Positions 32,392 through 43,794 of a stretch of 64,000 bases of DNA are shown piece after piece. The translations under genes were made by a program, and so were the position numbers. The notes under the pieces were generated by a model, which made no database searches, had not been told where the DNA came from, and saw only the letters and a program-made list of their open reading frames with translations. Within the stretch, counting starts at the first letter, position 1, and the number at the start of each line of letters is the position of its first letter. Source of the stretch: an uncultured Pelosinus sp. (GTDB lineage Bacteria; Bacillota; Negativicutes; Sporomusales; Acetonemataceae); contig UQPB01000013.1 of NCBI GenBank assembly GCA_900542835.1, forward strand, positions 16,053 to 80,052. Direction: 5' to 3'.

Positions 32392-33270
32392 GTGGAGGCA
32401 GTGCAGTTTTGGCATTATTCGCTGCTGGTTTTTCTCGGCGGCTGTTCCTACGGAGTGGTTTCTACCATGGTTAAGCTGGCCTACAGGCAGGGCTTTACGG
32501 TGGACATGGTTACCGGCAGCCAGTATGCTTGCGGCGCGGCAATGCTGTGGCTGGCGGCGCTTTGGGTGCCGCGTCCCCGGCTGGCGGCGGGACAGTGGGG
32601 CCGGCTGCTGGTCAGCGGTACGCCGATGGGGCTGACGGGGATTTTTTATAACAACTCGCTTGAGCATATCCCGGCTTCGATTGCGATTATCCTGCTGCTG
32701 CAGTTTACCTGGATCAGTTCGCTGCTGCATTTTCTGCTGGAACGGCGGCCGCCGGCGGCAAAGAATCTTGCCGCCATCGGCGTCATTCTGCTGGGCTCGG
32801 CTTTTGCCGGCGGCGTTTTTCAGTCAGATGCGGCGCTGTCCTGGCGGGGCCTGCTGTGGGGCTTGCTGGCGGCGGTCTCGTTCGCTTCGTTTGTGTATAT
32901 CAGCAGCCGCAGCAGCGGCGGGCTGCATCCGGTTTACCGCAGCGCGATCATGACCAGCGGTGCGATGTTATGCGTATTTGCCGCTATGCCGCCGCTTTCC
33001 CTGTTTACCGGCGCGGCGGCCGGCCTGCTGCCCTACGGTCTGGCGACAGGCCTGTTCGCGTCGCTGATCCCGCCGGTGCTGTTTGCTATCGGCATGCCGG
33101 TCGTTAAGGACCTGGGCGGGATTTTAAGCGCCTCGGAACTGCCGACTGCGGTATTGATGGCGGCGCTGGTGCTGGGTGAACCGGTCAGCGGCGGCCAGTG
33201 GGCGGGAGTGGCGCTGATCCTGGCGGGAATCGCTCTGCCTTCGCTGCGCTGGCAGCGATCACGAACATAA
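32392..33270 (+). CDS. EamA/DMT family transporter
   Basis: A 292-residue membrane protein with about ten helices arranged as two EamA repeats (first ends near residue 135, second starts near 140). Members of the drug/metabolite transporter superfamily export amino acids, nucleotide sugars or other metabolites. I chose the GTG at 32392, five bases after AGGGG; a GTG at 32401 is possible, and an ATG at 32359 lies inside the terminator hairpin and is unlikely. It stands alone between the CRISPR debris and the lactate-permease-like gene. The substrate is unknown. Confidence 0.83.
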   Translation: MEAVQFWHYSLLVFLGGCSYGVVSTMVKLAYRQGFTVDMVTGSQYACGAAMLWLAALWVPRPRLAAGQWGRLLVSGTPMGLTGIFYNNSLEHIPASIAIILLLQFTWISSLLHFLLERRPPAAKNLAAIGVILLGSAFAGGVFQSDAALSWRGLLWGLLAAVSFASFVYISSRSSGGLHPVYRSAIMTSGAMLCVFAAMPPLSLFTGAAAGLLPYGLATGLFASLIPPVLFAIGMPVVKDLGGILSASELPTAVLMAALVLGEPVSGGQWAGVALILAGIALPSLRWQRSRT

Positions 33271-33356
33271 GTTCCGAAGACCCTGTCTGCGCTTATTTTT
33301 TCACGTGTTGAAAACAGCTGGAGAAGGTTGATTGAACTCCCCGGAGAATGTTTAAG

Positions 33357-33407
33357 CTAGGTAAGCACTGATTAATATGACTGGTTCATTAATCAGCGCT
33401 TACCTAG
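33357..33407. repeat. Dispersed palindromic element, copy 2
   Basis: Arms of 20 nt (33357-33376 and 33388-33407, left arm CTAGGTAAGCACTGATTAAT) pair with a single mismatch around an 11-nt loop. The arms and the loop base sequence TGGTTCA are shared with copy 1 (9110-9169) in reverse orientation, and the left arm with the half copy at 39178-39197. Confidence 0.8.
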
Positions 33408-33433
33408 AGAGTGCGTTTAGGGGAGTTGTCGTG

Positions 33434-35008
33434 ATGGAACAGGATTGGCTCTTTGGCTGGTTAAGCGGGCAGGCGCTGTCCGTCATACTGGCGCTTATTC
33501 CTATTGTCTGGCTGTTTATCAGTCTGGGCCTGCTGCGAATGGCTGCGTTTAAAGCTTGCCCGGTTGGCCTGGCGCTTAGCTTGCTTATTGCCGTGACCGC
33601 CTGGGAGATGCCGGCCGCTCTGGCGGTTCGCGCCGCTCTGGAGGGGGCCGTATTGGCACTGATGCCGATCCTGTGGGTAATTATTGCGGCATTTTTTACC
33701 TTTAATGTATCGGTACGTACCGGTGCTATGGAGCGCATCAAAGTGCAACTGTCCAGCTTAAGCGGCGACCGCCGCGTCCAGGTTCTGCTGATCGCCTGGG
33801 GTTTTGGCGGCTTTCTGGAGTCTGTCGCCGGCTTCGGCACGGCGGTCGCGATTCCGGCGGCTATCCTGATTTCGCTGGGTTTTGAGCCATTTTTTGCGGC
33901 GCTTCTCTGTCTTATCGCCAACACGGTGGCGGTTGCGTTCGGGGTCATCGGGATTCCGGTGATTACCCTGGCGAAGATTACTGATTTACCGGTCATGCCG
34001 CTGACGCAGGATGTGGTTTGGCAGCTTACTCCGTTCGCCCTGCTAATTCCCTTTTTGCTGGTTGCGACGGTTACGCGGAGCTGGCGGGGGTTGAACGGTG
34101 TCTGGATTATTACGCTGAGCGCAGGAGTTGGCTTTAGTGTGGCGCAATTTTTGGTCGCCCGGTTTATCGGGCCGGATTTGCCGGCTGTCGCCGGTTCGCT
34201 GGCCTCCTGCCTCGCTATACTGGCCAGTGTTAAAGCCCTGCCGCCGGCAGCGGAATGGCGATTCCCCGGCGAAGCTGCGACGCCGGCACGGGTTGCGCGC
34301 TTTTCGCCTGTGAAACAGCTGCAGGCATGGTCGCCCTATTTACTGCTATTGCTTCTGGTCCTGGGAACGAGCACGCTGAATCCCGCCGTCAACGGGCCGT
34401 TGAGCCAGGTGAAGACCCTGCTGCTGCTTTATAACGGCCCCGGCGGCAAGCCGCTGGCCATCGATTGGATTCTGACGCCGGGAACGCTGATTATGGCTGC
34501 CGCCGTTAGCGGCGGCCTGCTTCAGGGGGCCTCCTGCCGGGCGCTTGCTGCCGTTTTGCTTGACACGGTCAGGCAGCTGCAAAAAACAATGGCTGCAGTG
34601 CTGGCGATTGTCGCAATGGCCAAGGTGTTAGCCTATAGTGGCATGGTTGCCGCGGTTGCCGTTGCGCTGGCGGCGGCGACAGGTCCGTATTATCCGCTGT
34701 TTGCACCGGCAATTGGCGCTTTGGGGACCTTCCTGACCGGCAGCGACACCAGCTCGAATGTCTTGTTCGGCAGCCTGCAGAAGGAGACGGCACTGCGGAT
34801 CGGCGCCGACCCCAGCTGGATTGCCGCCGCCAATACCAGCGGCGCTTGCGCCGGCAAGCTGATCTCGCCGCAGAGCATCGCCATCGCCGCCTCTGCCACC
34901 GGCTTAACCGGCCGGGAGGGAGAGTTGTTAAAAGCGACATTTAAATATGCGATTGGTTTTTCACTGGCACTGGGGCTGCTGACGTTTTTCTTTGCCGCCG
35001 CGGCTTAA
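33434..35008 (+). CDS. lctP: L-lactate permease family transporter (LctP)
   Basis: A 524-residue transporter of the LctP/GlcA family, which carries lactate or glycolate with protons. The ATG at 33434 follows GGGGAG at 8 nt; an upstream ATG at 33377 lies in the palindromic element and is unlikely. The family motif ESVAGFGTAVAIPAAIL is present near residue 129, and a C-terminal block TGSDTSSNVLFGSLQ is also typical. About 12-14 helices are visible. No lactate dehydrogenase or Lut genes are adjacent, so the substrate is uncertain. It is followed by a good terminator, so it is probably a single-gene transcript. Confidence 0.88.
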   Translation: MEQDWLFGWLSGQALSVILALIPIVWLFISLGLLRMAAFKACPVGLALSLLIAVTAWEMPAALAVRAALEGAVLALMPILWVIIAAFFTFNVSVRTGAMERIKVQLSSLSGDRRVQVLLIAWGFGGFLESVAGFGTAVAIPAAILISLGFEPFFAALLCLIANTVAVAFGVIGIPVITLAKITDLPVMPLTQDVVWQLTPFALLIPFLLVATVTRSWRGLNGVWIITLSAGVGFSVAQFLVARFIGPDLPAVAGSLASCLAILASVKALPPAAEWRFPGEAATPARVARFSPVKQLQAWSPYLLLLLLVLGTSTLNPAVNGPLSQVKTLLLLYNGPGGKPLAIDWILTPGTLIMAAAVSGGLLQGASCRALAAVLLDTVRQLQKTMAAVLAIVAMAKVLAYSGMVAAVAVALAAATGPYYPLFAPAIGALGTFLTGSDTSSNVLFGSLQKETALRIGADPSWIAAANTSGACAGKLISPQSIAIAASATGLTGREGELLKATFKYAIGFSLALGLLTFFFAAAA

Positions 35009-35032
35009 GTTCGTGCCATGATCCCTGACTGG

Positions 35033-35074
35033 ACAGGCTCAACTAGGTATTGCTAGCTTGGGCCTGTTTCTTTT
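35033..35074 (+). terminator. Intrinsic terminator of the lctP-like gene
   Basis: Arms ACAGGCTCAA (35033-35042) and TTGGGCCTGT (35058-35067) pair with one G-U and are followed by TTCTTTT. Confidence 0.75.
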
Positions 35075-35303
35075 GACTGCGGCATTGGGTTAGGGTCGCG
35101 AAAAGTTGACGACAGCCGGATGCCGGATAACCTGCAGCCGGTTTCCGCTGGATTGGCTCTGACAAGCCGCTGGCAGAGGAGACGGCGCCGCTGTTGTCGA
35201 AACAATTAAGCAGGCAGTCTGCCGGTCCGCTGCCGCCGCTCTGGTTAAGACGGCGCGTTTGGGTAAATTCTATAAGGACCGGATAGTAAACGGAGGTATT
35301 TCC

Positions 35304-36515
35304 ATGAGACGGGAAAAACGGCTCAAAATGAAAAATCTCGAGATTGGCCATTTGCAGCAGTTCAATCAGTTGCTGCGCTATGTATTTCAGGTAACCAATC
35401 AGGATTTGCAGAAGGTTGGCTGGGAGGAACGGGAAATTACGCTGGCCAAGCTGCCGGTGCTGGAGCAGGCGGATGTCATCGGCTGGTTTGACACGGATAA
35501 GCTGGTATCGCAAATTGCCGTGTATCCCTTCAAGGTTAATCTGTTCGGAACCATCTATGATATGGGCGGGCTCACCGGTGTCGGCACCTATCCGGAATAC
35601 GCCAATCTGGGGCTGATGCATAAGCTGATGGGTAAGGCGCTTGCCGATATGCGTGACAGGCGACAGGCGGTGGCGTACCTGTATCCCTACTCGATTCCCT
35701 ATTATCGCCGCAAGGGCTGGGAGATCATCTCTGACAAAATGACCTTTGAGGTACAGGATTTTCAGCTGCCGCGCTTTCGCAGCGTGGCCGGCGATGTAGA
35801 TCGGGTCAGCATTGAGCACGGGGATATCCGCAAGGTATATGATCAGTTCGCCCACAGCCGGCACGCGGCAATGATCCGCAATGATCTGGCCTGGGAGGAA
35901 TACTGGCGCTGGGATCCGGAAGATATGACCGCTGCCGTTTATTATGACGAAATGCGCAACCCCAGCGGCTATTTGTTGTACTGGATTGCCCAGGACATCT
36001 TTTACATCAAGGAAATGGTGGTTACACACGAGGAGGCACGCACCGGCCTCTGGAATTTTATCAGCGCTCATGTTTCGATGATATCGAAAGTGATCGGCAG
36101 CACCTATACGCACGAGCCGCTGGCGTTTTTGCTGGAAGACGCGGATATCAAGGAGACGATTTCGCCGTATTACATGGCCAGGATCGTCGATTTGGAATTG
36201 TTTCTGGCCTGTTATCCGTTCAAGCCATATAATGAGGAGCGGGTATGGACGTTTAAGCTGAATGATCCGCTGCTGGCCTGGAACCAGGGGGTCTTTACGC
36301 TGCGGATTCCGCCTGACGGCAAGGCGGTTTTGAGCCGGGGCGGCGACGGCTATCAGGCGGAATTGGATATTCAGACCATGACGACAATGCTGTTTGGCTA
36401 TAAGCGGCCGGAGTATCTGGCCCGCATCGGCCGCATTCAGTGCGGGGAAGAGCTTGTGGGTCTGCTGGAAGGCCTGGTGGAACGGCAGACACCGTATTTT
36501 TCCGATTATTTTTAA
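35304..36515 (+). CDS. GNAT family N-acetyltransferase, Eis-like
   Basis: A 403-residue protein with the layout of Eis-type acetyltransferases: an N-terminal GNAT domain (about 20-150), a second degenerate GNAT-like domain (to about 290) and a C-terminal sterol-carrier-like domain (about 300-403). The acetyl-CoA loop is seen around GVGTYPEYANLGLMHKLM, and the motif PYYRRKGWEI is typical. The start at 35304 has GGAGGT 6 nt upstream. Eis proteins acetylate amines on aminoglycosides or on protein lysines; the substrate here is unknown. It is transcribed alone. Confidence 0.85.
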   Translation: MRREKRLKMKNLEIGHLQQFNQLLRYVFQVTNQDLQKVGWEEREITLAKLPVLEQADVIGWFDTDKLVSQIAVYPFKVNLFGTIYDMGGLTGVGTYPEYANLGLMHKLMGKALADMRDRRQAVAYLYPYSIPYYRRKGWEIISDKMTFEVQDFQLPRFRSVAGDVDRVSIEHGDIRKVYDQFAHSRHAAMIRNDLAWEEYWRWDPEDMTAAVYYDEMRNPSGYLLYWIAQDIFYIKEMVVTHEEARTGLWNFISAHVSMISKVIGSTYTHEPLAFLLEDADIKETISPYYMARIVDLELFLACYPFKPYNEERVWTFKLNDPLLAWNQGVFTLRIPPDGKAVLSRGGDGYQAELDIQTMTTMLFGYKRPEYLARIGRIQCGEELVGLLEGLVERQTPYFSDYF

Positions 36516-36586
36516 AAGCGCTGGCGTTTGTTACCTTTTGGCGTTGTTAGCGTTTATGCATATAGAGTGAAAAGGAGGCGAAATGC

Positions 36587-37516
36587 ATGAAACGACTTAT
36601 ATGGCTTCTGCCGCTGCTTGTCTGGGGATGGATGGCGGTGCTGCCGGCCGCAGCGGACGCGGCAGCGGAACGCCCTGTTCTGTCGACATCCGGCCGGATC
36701 GAATCGATCAATGACCGGCAAGTGACTGTCAGCGGCCAGGGAGCGTTTGAAACCATTATCTTATATATCAGTCCGGCTACTTATCTCCGTGACGGCATTG
36801 ACGGACAGCCGCTTGAGCTGGCCGCGCTGCGGCCGGGCGACGCGGTCACGGCCTATTACGGGCCGGTGCTGACGAAAAGCCTGCCGCCGCAGGGGCAGGC
36901 TCTGGCGCTGTTGGTTGGTGGCAAGGGCAGTGAACGCGGCAAATACCTGGCGGTGGCGGCGGTTGAGCCGGCGCCGGAGCAAGCTGTGCGGGTGCTGAAC
37001 AGCAACCGGGACATGCTGGTGACACTCCGGCCGGAAATGCTGCCGGATCTGAAGCGGATCAAGAAACGTTCCGAGTTGATTGTCTGGTATGACATGGTCG
37101 CGATGAGTATGCCGGGACAAACCGCGGCTGAAAAAGCCGTTCTGCTGCCGGCCAGACCGGATCTGCGCGTTCATACCGGTGCCGGCGTGATTGTCGTCGA
37201 CGGGCGGGAGCTGCCGCTGGCCGAGGGTGATCTGATTGTCAGCGAGGGCGATAAGCTGCTGCTGCCGCTGCGAATTGTGGCTGAAAGTCTTGGCTACAGC
37301 GTGGAATGGCTGGCGGAACCGGCCGGAGTCCGATTGCTGGAAGATGGTCGTGAGGCGGCGGTGCTGACCATTGGCAGTGATGTATATGCGCAGCGGGGCG
37401 AGTCTGTGCGGCTGCCGTACGCGCCGGAGCTGACCGGCGGCAAAACCCTGGTGCCGCTGCAGTTTTTCCGCGAGGTTCTTGGCTTGCAGGTGGAGGTAAA
37501 CAGCGGACATATTTAA
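36587..37516 (+). CDS. Secreted protein with copper amine oxidase N-terminal domain
   Basis: A 309-residue exported protein. The signal peptide spans about residues 1-26 (KRLIWLLPLLVWGWMAVLPAAADA). The middle part (about 30-190) looks like a small beta-barrel (RIESINDRQVTVSG, LRPGDAVTAYYGP). The C-terminus (about 200-309) is a copper amine oxidase N-like domain (PLRIVAESLGYSVEW, KTLVPLQFFREVLGLQV), a common cell-surface module in Firmicutes that lacks enzymatic function. AGGAGG precedes the ATG. Its role is unknown; cell-wall attachment or stress response is plausible. Confidence 0.8.
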   Translation: MKRLIWLLPLLVWGWMAVLPAAADAAAERPVLSTSGRIESINDRQVTVSGQGAFETIILYISPATYLRDGIDGQPLELAALRPGDAVTAYYGPVLTKSLPPQGQALALLVGGKGSERGKYLAVAAVEPAPEQAVRVLNSNRDMLVTLRPEMLPDLKRIKKRSELIVWYDMVAMSMPGQTAAEKAVLLPARPDLRVHTGAGVIVVDGRELPLAEGDLIVSEGDKLLLPLRIVAESLGYSVEWLAEPAGVRLLEDGREAAVLTIGSDVYAQRGESVRLPYAPELTGGKTLVPLQFFREVLGLQVEVNSGHI

Positions 37517-37664
37517 GTGTGATCAGAGGCTGTCGCAAAATCCGGGAATACGTGTCCACGGAGTGCGACTCCGTGCATTACTCTGTGTCCTCCGTGGCAT
37601 CGTTCCCAGCTTGCTTTTGCAACCCCCTCTTCTTGTTGCTTGGCCTGCCGCATGGACGCTGCGG

Positions 37665-38387
37665 CTATAGCGGGCAGGCGGGGACTGCGGAGGCCGGCAG
37701 CACCTGGTTGATTTCCTGGCGGAAGCCGGCAGTGCCGACGCGGTTGAGCACGTCGCCGATCCGTTCCCCCTGAACACTTAAACGGCTGTACACCGTCAAT
37801 ATCGCCTGGATATAGTCAAACGCCTCCTCTTCCGGGATGACGGCAAAGATCTTCTCGCCCATCAGGGGATTGCGGCCGATCTTGCCGCCTGCGTAGACGG
37901 CATAACCCCGGGCCGCGTCGGTAATGACGCCATGCAGGCCGATGTCATTGATTTGCGGCTTGGCGCAGGCGTTGGGACAGCCGCTGACGGCAATTTTCGT
38001 CTTGGCGGCCAGTTCGCTGCCGACCAGCTGTTCGTCGATTTGCGCGGCCAAGCGGCTGCTGTCGCAGATGCCGCGCCGGCAGACGGCGCTGCCGGGGCAG
38101 GCGATAACGGTTAATACCCGCGGTCCGCGAACTGCCGGCAGCAGTCCCTGCTGCTGCGCTTCCCCGAGCATGGCTTCCAGCCGCTCTGTTGGCACCCAAT
38201 GGATTTCCAGCGACTGGCGGGTAGTAATATGCAGGTGGCCGCGTCCGTATTTGTCGGCCAGCGCCGCTGCCCGGCGGAGTTGGTCGCTGCTTAGGTTACC
38301 GGCGATTGTCCGCAATCGCACGGCTGTAAATTCCGGCTGCCGCTGTTGAATCTTGCCGTGCTGCTCAATGAAGGTTGACTGCTGCAT
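37665..38387 (-). CDS. Small siroheme-type nitrite/sulfite reductase
   Basis: A 240-residue protein with one nitrite/sulfite reductase ferredoxin-like half domain (about 20-85, with GRGHLHITTRQSLEIHWV) and one siroheme/4Fe-4S domain. The cluster cysteines are C97 and C103 (C-x5-C) and C137 and C141 (SGCPNAC), the family pattern. It is much shorter than assimilatory enzymes (500 residues or more) and lacks an extra ferredoxin module, so it resembles the compact single-repeat reductases of anaerobes. GGAGGT lies 10 nt before the ATG. No electron-donor subunit is adjacent. It is divergent from an ArsR-like regulator that may control it. Confidence 0.85.
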   Translation of the reverse strand: MQQSTFIEQHGKIQQRQPEFTAVRLRTIAGNLSSDQLRRAAALADKYGRGHLHITTRQSLEIHWVPTERLEAMLGEAQQQGLLPAVRGPRVLTVIACPGSAVCRRGICDSSRLAAQIDEQLVGSELAAKTKIAVSGCPNACAKPQINDIGLHGVITDAARGYAVYAGGKIGRNPLMGEKIFAVIPEEEAFDYIQAILTVYSRLSVQGERIGDVLNRVGTAGFRQEINQVLPASAVPACPL

Positions 38388-38491
38388 GATGATGGCACCT
38401 CCGCAATGAATGGTTTAGTAAGGCTATTGTAACATGACGATATTTCGGTTATTATCGAAGTGTGAATGTTATTCAGGGGAGGTGTGCAGTC

Positions 38492-39181
38492 ATGAGTATT
38501 CATCCCGATCTAGCCGAAGTCGCCGCTCTGATTGGTGATCCGTCGCGGGCGGCGATGCTGGTCAGCCTGCTGGGCGGGAAAGCGCTGCCGGCGGGCGAGC
38601 TGGCCCGCGCCGCCGGAATCTCGCCGCAAACAGCCAGCGCGCATCTGGCGCGGATGCTGGCCGGCGGCCTGCTGGCCCAGGAAGCCTATGGCCGTCATAA
38701 GTATTATCGTCTGGCCAGCAACGAGGTCGGACAGGCGCTGGAAGCGCTGCAGGTAATTTCGCCGGCGAAGCCGGTGCGTTCGCTGCGGGAGTCTAACCAG
38801 CTGCATTCGCTGCGGCTCGCCCGTACCTGCTACGACCACCTGGCCGGCAGGCTGGGCGTGGCGCTGACAGAGCGCATGCTGGAACTGGCGCTGCTGGAAC
38901 CGGTGGGGGAGGAGTTTGTTTTGAGCGCGGCCGGGGATAAAAAACTGCGCGACCTGGGGGTTGATGTCGCCGGCAGCCTGACCAGCCGCCGCTGCTTCGC
39001 CCGCCGCTGCCTGGACTGGAGTGAACGACGCCACCATTTGGCGGGCAGCCTGGGCGCTTCGCTGGCTAAGCGCCTGTTTGAACTGAACTGGCTGGAACGG
39101 GTTCCCGGCGGCCGGGCAGTGCGGATGACTGCCGCCGGCGCGCAGGGACTGCTGCGCGAATTCGGGTTGAGCGGATTTTAG
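38492..39181 (+). CDS. ArsR-like winged-helix transcriptional regulator
   Basis: A 229-residue regulator. The N-terminal winged helix covers about residues 5-85 (LIGDPSRAAMLVSLLGGKALPAGELARAAGISPQTASAHLARML), typical of ArsR proteins. A second part of about 130 residues (CYDHLAGRLGVALTERMLE, RRCLDWSERRHHLAGSLGASLAKRLFE) is found in longer ArsR-like regulators and holds one cysteine in each of CYDH, RRCF and RRCL. GGGGAGGT precedes the ATG. It is divergent from the siroheme reductase gene with 104 bp between. Its stop codon lies in a half copy of the dispersed palindromic element. Confidence 0.82.
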   Translation: MSIHPDLAEVAALIGDPSRAAMLVSLLGGKALPAGELARAAGISPQTASAHLARMLAGGLLAQEAYGRHKYYRLASNEVGQALEALQVISPAKPVRSLRESNQLHSLRLARTCYDHLAGRLGVALTERMLELALLEPVGEEFVLSAAGDKKLRDLGVDVAGSLTSRRCFARRCLDWSERRHHLAGSLGASLAKRLFELNWLERVPGGRAVRMTAAGAQGLLREFGLSGF

Positions 39182-39197
39182 GCAAGCACTGATTAAT
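39178..39197 (+). repeat. Dispersed palindromic element, half copy
   Basis: Twenty bases starting TTAGGCAAGCACTGATTAAT match the left arm of copy 2 with two changes. The right arm is absent. It overlaps the ArsR-like stop codon, as copy 1 overlaps the MFS stop codon. Confidence 0.6.
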
Positions 39198-39232
39198 GCC
39201 CGCAAGTGCGTTGCAATATTCTATTGTTTGTC

Positions 39233-39278
39233 GCCAAAAAGGGCGTCTGAAATAGGCTCATGCCTACTTCAGACGCCC
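39233..39278 (-). terminator. Intrinsic terminator of ppdK
   Basis: Arms GGGCGTCTGAA (39241-39251) and TTCAGACGCCC (39268-39278), with further pairing ATAGGC/GCCTA, are followed on the minus strand by CTTTTTGG. It lies 23 bp after the ppdK stop. Confidence 0.85.
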
Positions 39279-39300
39279 TTGGTCTGTCAGAATGGGTTGG

Positions 39301-41955
<2,655 letters not shown>

Positions 41956-41957
41956 GG

Positions 41958-42779
41958 TTACTTTTCGGCTCCTTTGCGATAAATTTCTTCCACTTTCGCC
42001 GCGGTCTCCTCAATTGCCCGGTTGGTCACATCAATGATAGCGCAGCCGGACCGGCGCATAATCGTGGCGGCATAATCCAGTTCCTCAAGAATTCGTTCCA
42101 TGCTGGCGTAGTCGACCGCTGTCGACAGGCCCATTGTTTTCAGCCGCTGGCAGCGGATTTCGTAGAGCAGCTGCGGCTGCAGCGTCAGGCCGACAATCCG
42201 GTGCGGCGGCATTTGGAAGATTTCCTCCGGTGGGGCGACTTCCGGCACCAGCGGCACGTTGGCGGTTTTAAAGCCGCGGGTGGCCAGAAACATGGACAGC
42301 GGCGTCTTGGTGCTGCGTGATACGCCGATGATTACAATATCGGCTTTTAAAAGGCCGCGCTGCTGTTTGCCGTCGTCATATTTGACGGCAAAATCAATGG
42401 CTTCAATTTTATTGAAATAGGCCTTGTCGAGACGGCGTACCAGACCGGGTTCCAATTTCGGCGTATCGGGGGAGACGGTATGAATGGCCTCCATAACCGG
42501 TCCCATGACATCGACGGCGGTTACCTTGTGCTCCCGGGCAGTATCGGCAAGAAACCGGCGCAGTTCCGGGCTGACAATTGTATAGATAATGGCGGCGCCG
42601 GCCTCTTTGGCCTCAATAATCGCTTCTGCCGCTTCCTGGACGGTGCGAAGATAGGGTATGCGGCGGATATCGATGTTGCCGGAGTTGAACTGGCTGGCTG
42701 CGGCTTTGACCACAACCTCGCCGGTCTGGCCGATGGAATCGGATACGACATAAACAATAGGTGTATTCCTCACTGACAA
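41958..42779 (-). CDS. ppsR: PPDK regulatory protein (bifunctional kinase/pyrophosphorylase)
   Basis: A 273-residue PSRP-family protein that inactivates PPDK by ADP-dependent phosphorylation of the threonine two residues from the catalytic histidine, and reactivates it by phosphorolysis. The P-loop-like motif GVSRSTKTP is at residues 152-160, and the N-terminal VYVVSDSIGQTGE is typical. TTG at 42779 is the likely start with GGGAGGG about 12 nt upstream; the GTG two codons on is further from it. It lies 2 bp before ppdK, so the two are co-transcribed and the target is clear. Confidence 0.95.
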   Translation of the reverse strand: MSVRNTPIVYVVSDSIGQTGEVVVKAAASQFNSGNIDIRRIPYLRTVQEAAEAIIEAKEAGAAIIYTIVSPELRRFLADTAREHKVTAVDVMGPVMEAIHTVSPDTPKLEPGLVRRLDKAYFNKIEAIDFAVKYDDGKQQRGLLKADIVIIGVSRSTKTPLSMFLATRGFKTANVPLVPEVAPPEEIFQMPPHRIVGLTLQPQLLYEIRCQRLKTMGLSTAVDYASMERILEELDYAATIMRRSGCAIIDVTNRAIEETAAKVEEIYRKGAEK

Positions 42780-42821
42780 GTTGATAAATAGCCCTCCCTC
42801 CCGGACGCCGCAACGCCGGGT

Positions 42822-43463
42822 TTATTTGCCGGCCAGCTGAACAAACAGGCGGGCGATATTGGTTTTTGTAAACCGGCCGATTACCTGCAGCTTTTCTTCC
42901 TGATCAATTTTTTTGGCGACAACGACCGGCAGCGTGTCGACCTGCTGGGTGATGAGCTTTTCGGCAGCCCTGACAGCCGATTCTTCCGGATAGCTGACAA
43001 TGACATTGGGCATGCGGGTCATGACGACATTGGACGGCAATTTGTTGAGATCCTGTCCGCCCATGGCGGCTTTGAGCAGATCCTTGCGCGAGATAATGCC
43101 TTCGAGAAAGCCGCCTTCGGAGACGACGATCAGCGAGCCGACATCCTCGATGAACATGGTGACAATGGCGTCGTAGACAGACGCGTTTTCTTTGATGACG
43201 ACTGGCTGTGAATGTGCTTCGCTTACCCTGATATTGGCAAGCAGCGTAGCGATAAAGTCGGTTGGCTCCTTGCCAGTGCAATAATAGCCGACGCGGGGAC
43301 GCGCCCCGAGCATGCCGGACATGGTAAGAATGGCGAGGTCGGGCCGCAGTGCGGCCCGGCTGAGGCCGAGCTGGCCGGCAATATCGGTGCCGGTGATTGG
43401 TCCGTGCTGCCTGACAATGTCAAGGATGGTTTCCTGACGTTTGGAGAGTTCGATACGTTTCAC
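42822..43463 (-). CDS. ccpN: CcpN-like transcriptional repressor (HTH + two CBS domains)
   Basis: A 213-residue regulator with an N-terminal winged helix (about 5-60, RQETILDIVRQHGPITGTDIAGQLGLSRAALRPDLAILTMSG) and a CBS pair (about 75-205). The layout matches CcpN (YqzB) of Bacillus, which represses gluconeogenic genes in the presence of glycolytic signals and is encoded next to the ppsR orthologue. The start is GTG at 43463 with only a weak upstream AAGAAG. Here it lies 42 bp upstream of ppsR in the same direction, so it may regulate ppsR-ppdK. The CBS domains would bind ATP, ADP or another nucleotide signal. Confidence 0.9.
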   Translation of the reverse strand: MKRIELSKRQETILDIVRQHGPITGTDIAGQLGLSRAALRPDLAILTMSGMLGARPRVGYYCTGKEPTDFIATLLANIRVSEAHSQPVVIKENASVYDAIVTMFIEDVGSLIVVSEGGFLEGIISRKDLLKAAMGGQDLNKLPSNVVMTRMPNVIVSYPEESAVRAAEKLITQQVDTLPVVVAKKIDQEEKLQVIGRFTKTNIARLFVQLAGK

Positions 43464-43794
43464 CTTCTTTATATGTGAATTCGCTTAGAGGAAATCATGC
43501 TAAATAGTATAGCTGATTTAAGAAAAGATGTACCGTAAGTAGTATATACGCTGCCGAGGACGAAATCCCTGCCGCTTATGTGAAATAAATATTTTGCCGA
43601 TACGGTAATTTTTTGCCGTTTTGTCCTGGTGCTGGCCAAGGCTGTCCGTTAGTTAATGGCGGCGGTATGACGCATGGCGGCGACATGTCTATTGACAAAA
43701 CACCGGCCTTTCGCCGCGGGTTTGTTTTTGCCGCGCCGGTGCAGGCAGGGGCCGGCGGCTTGATGGCGAACTATTTTGGTGAGGTGATTAGCAT
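43464..43794. other. Divergent intergenic region ccpN / lplA
   Basis: 331 bp with AT-rich sequence near the ccpN side (43490-43600), where the ccpN promoter must lie, and GC-rich sequence toward lplA. Short open frames here lack ribosome sites and family features. No RNA gene was recognised. Confidence 0.5.

Noticed and set aside
35043..36113. 356-codon minus-strand frame opposite the Eis-like gene
   Set aside because: It starts inside the opposing gene, runs through the intergenic terminator and shows no domain; the plus-strand gene has a ribosome site and clear motifs.
37550..37664. Short inverted repeat (CACGGAGT/ACTCCGTG) and GC-rich sequence between convergent genes considered as an RNA gene
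   Set aside because: No tRNA-like or known small-RNA fold is recognisable, and no T-run supports a terminator.
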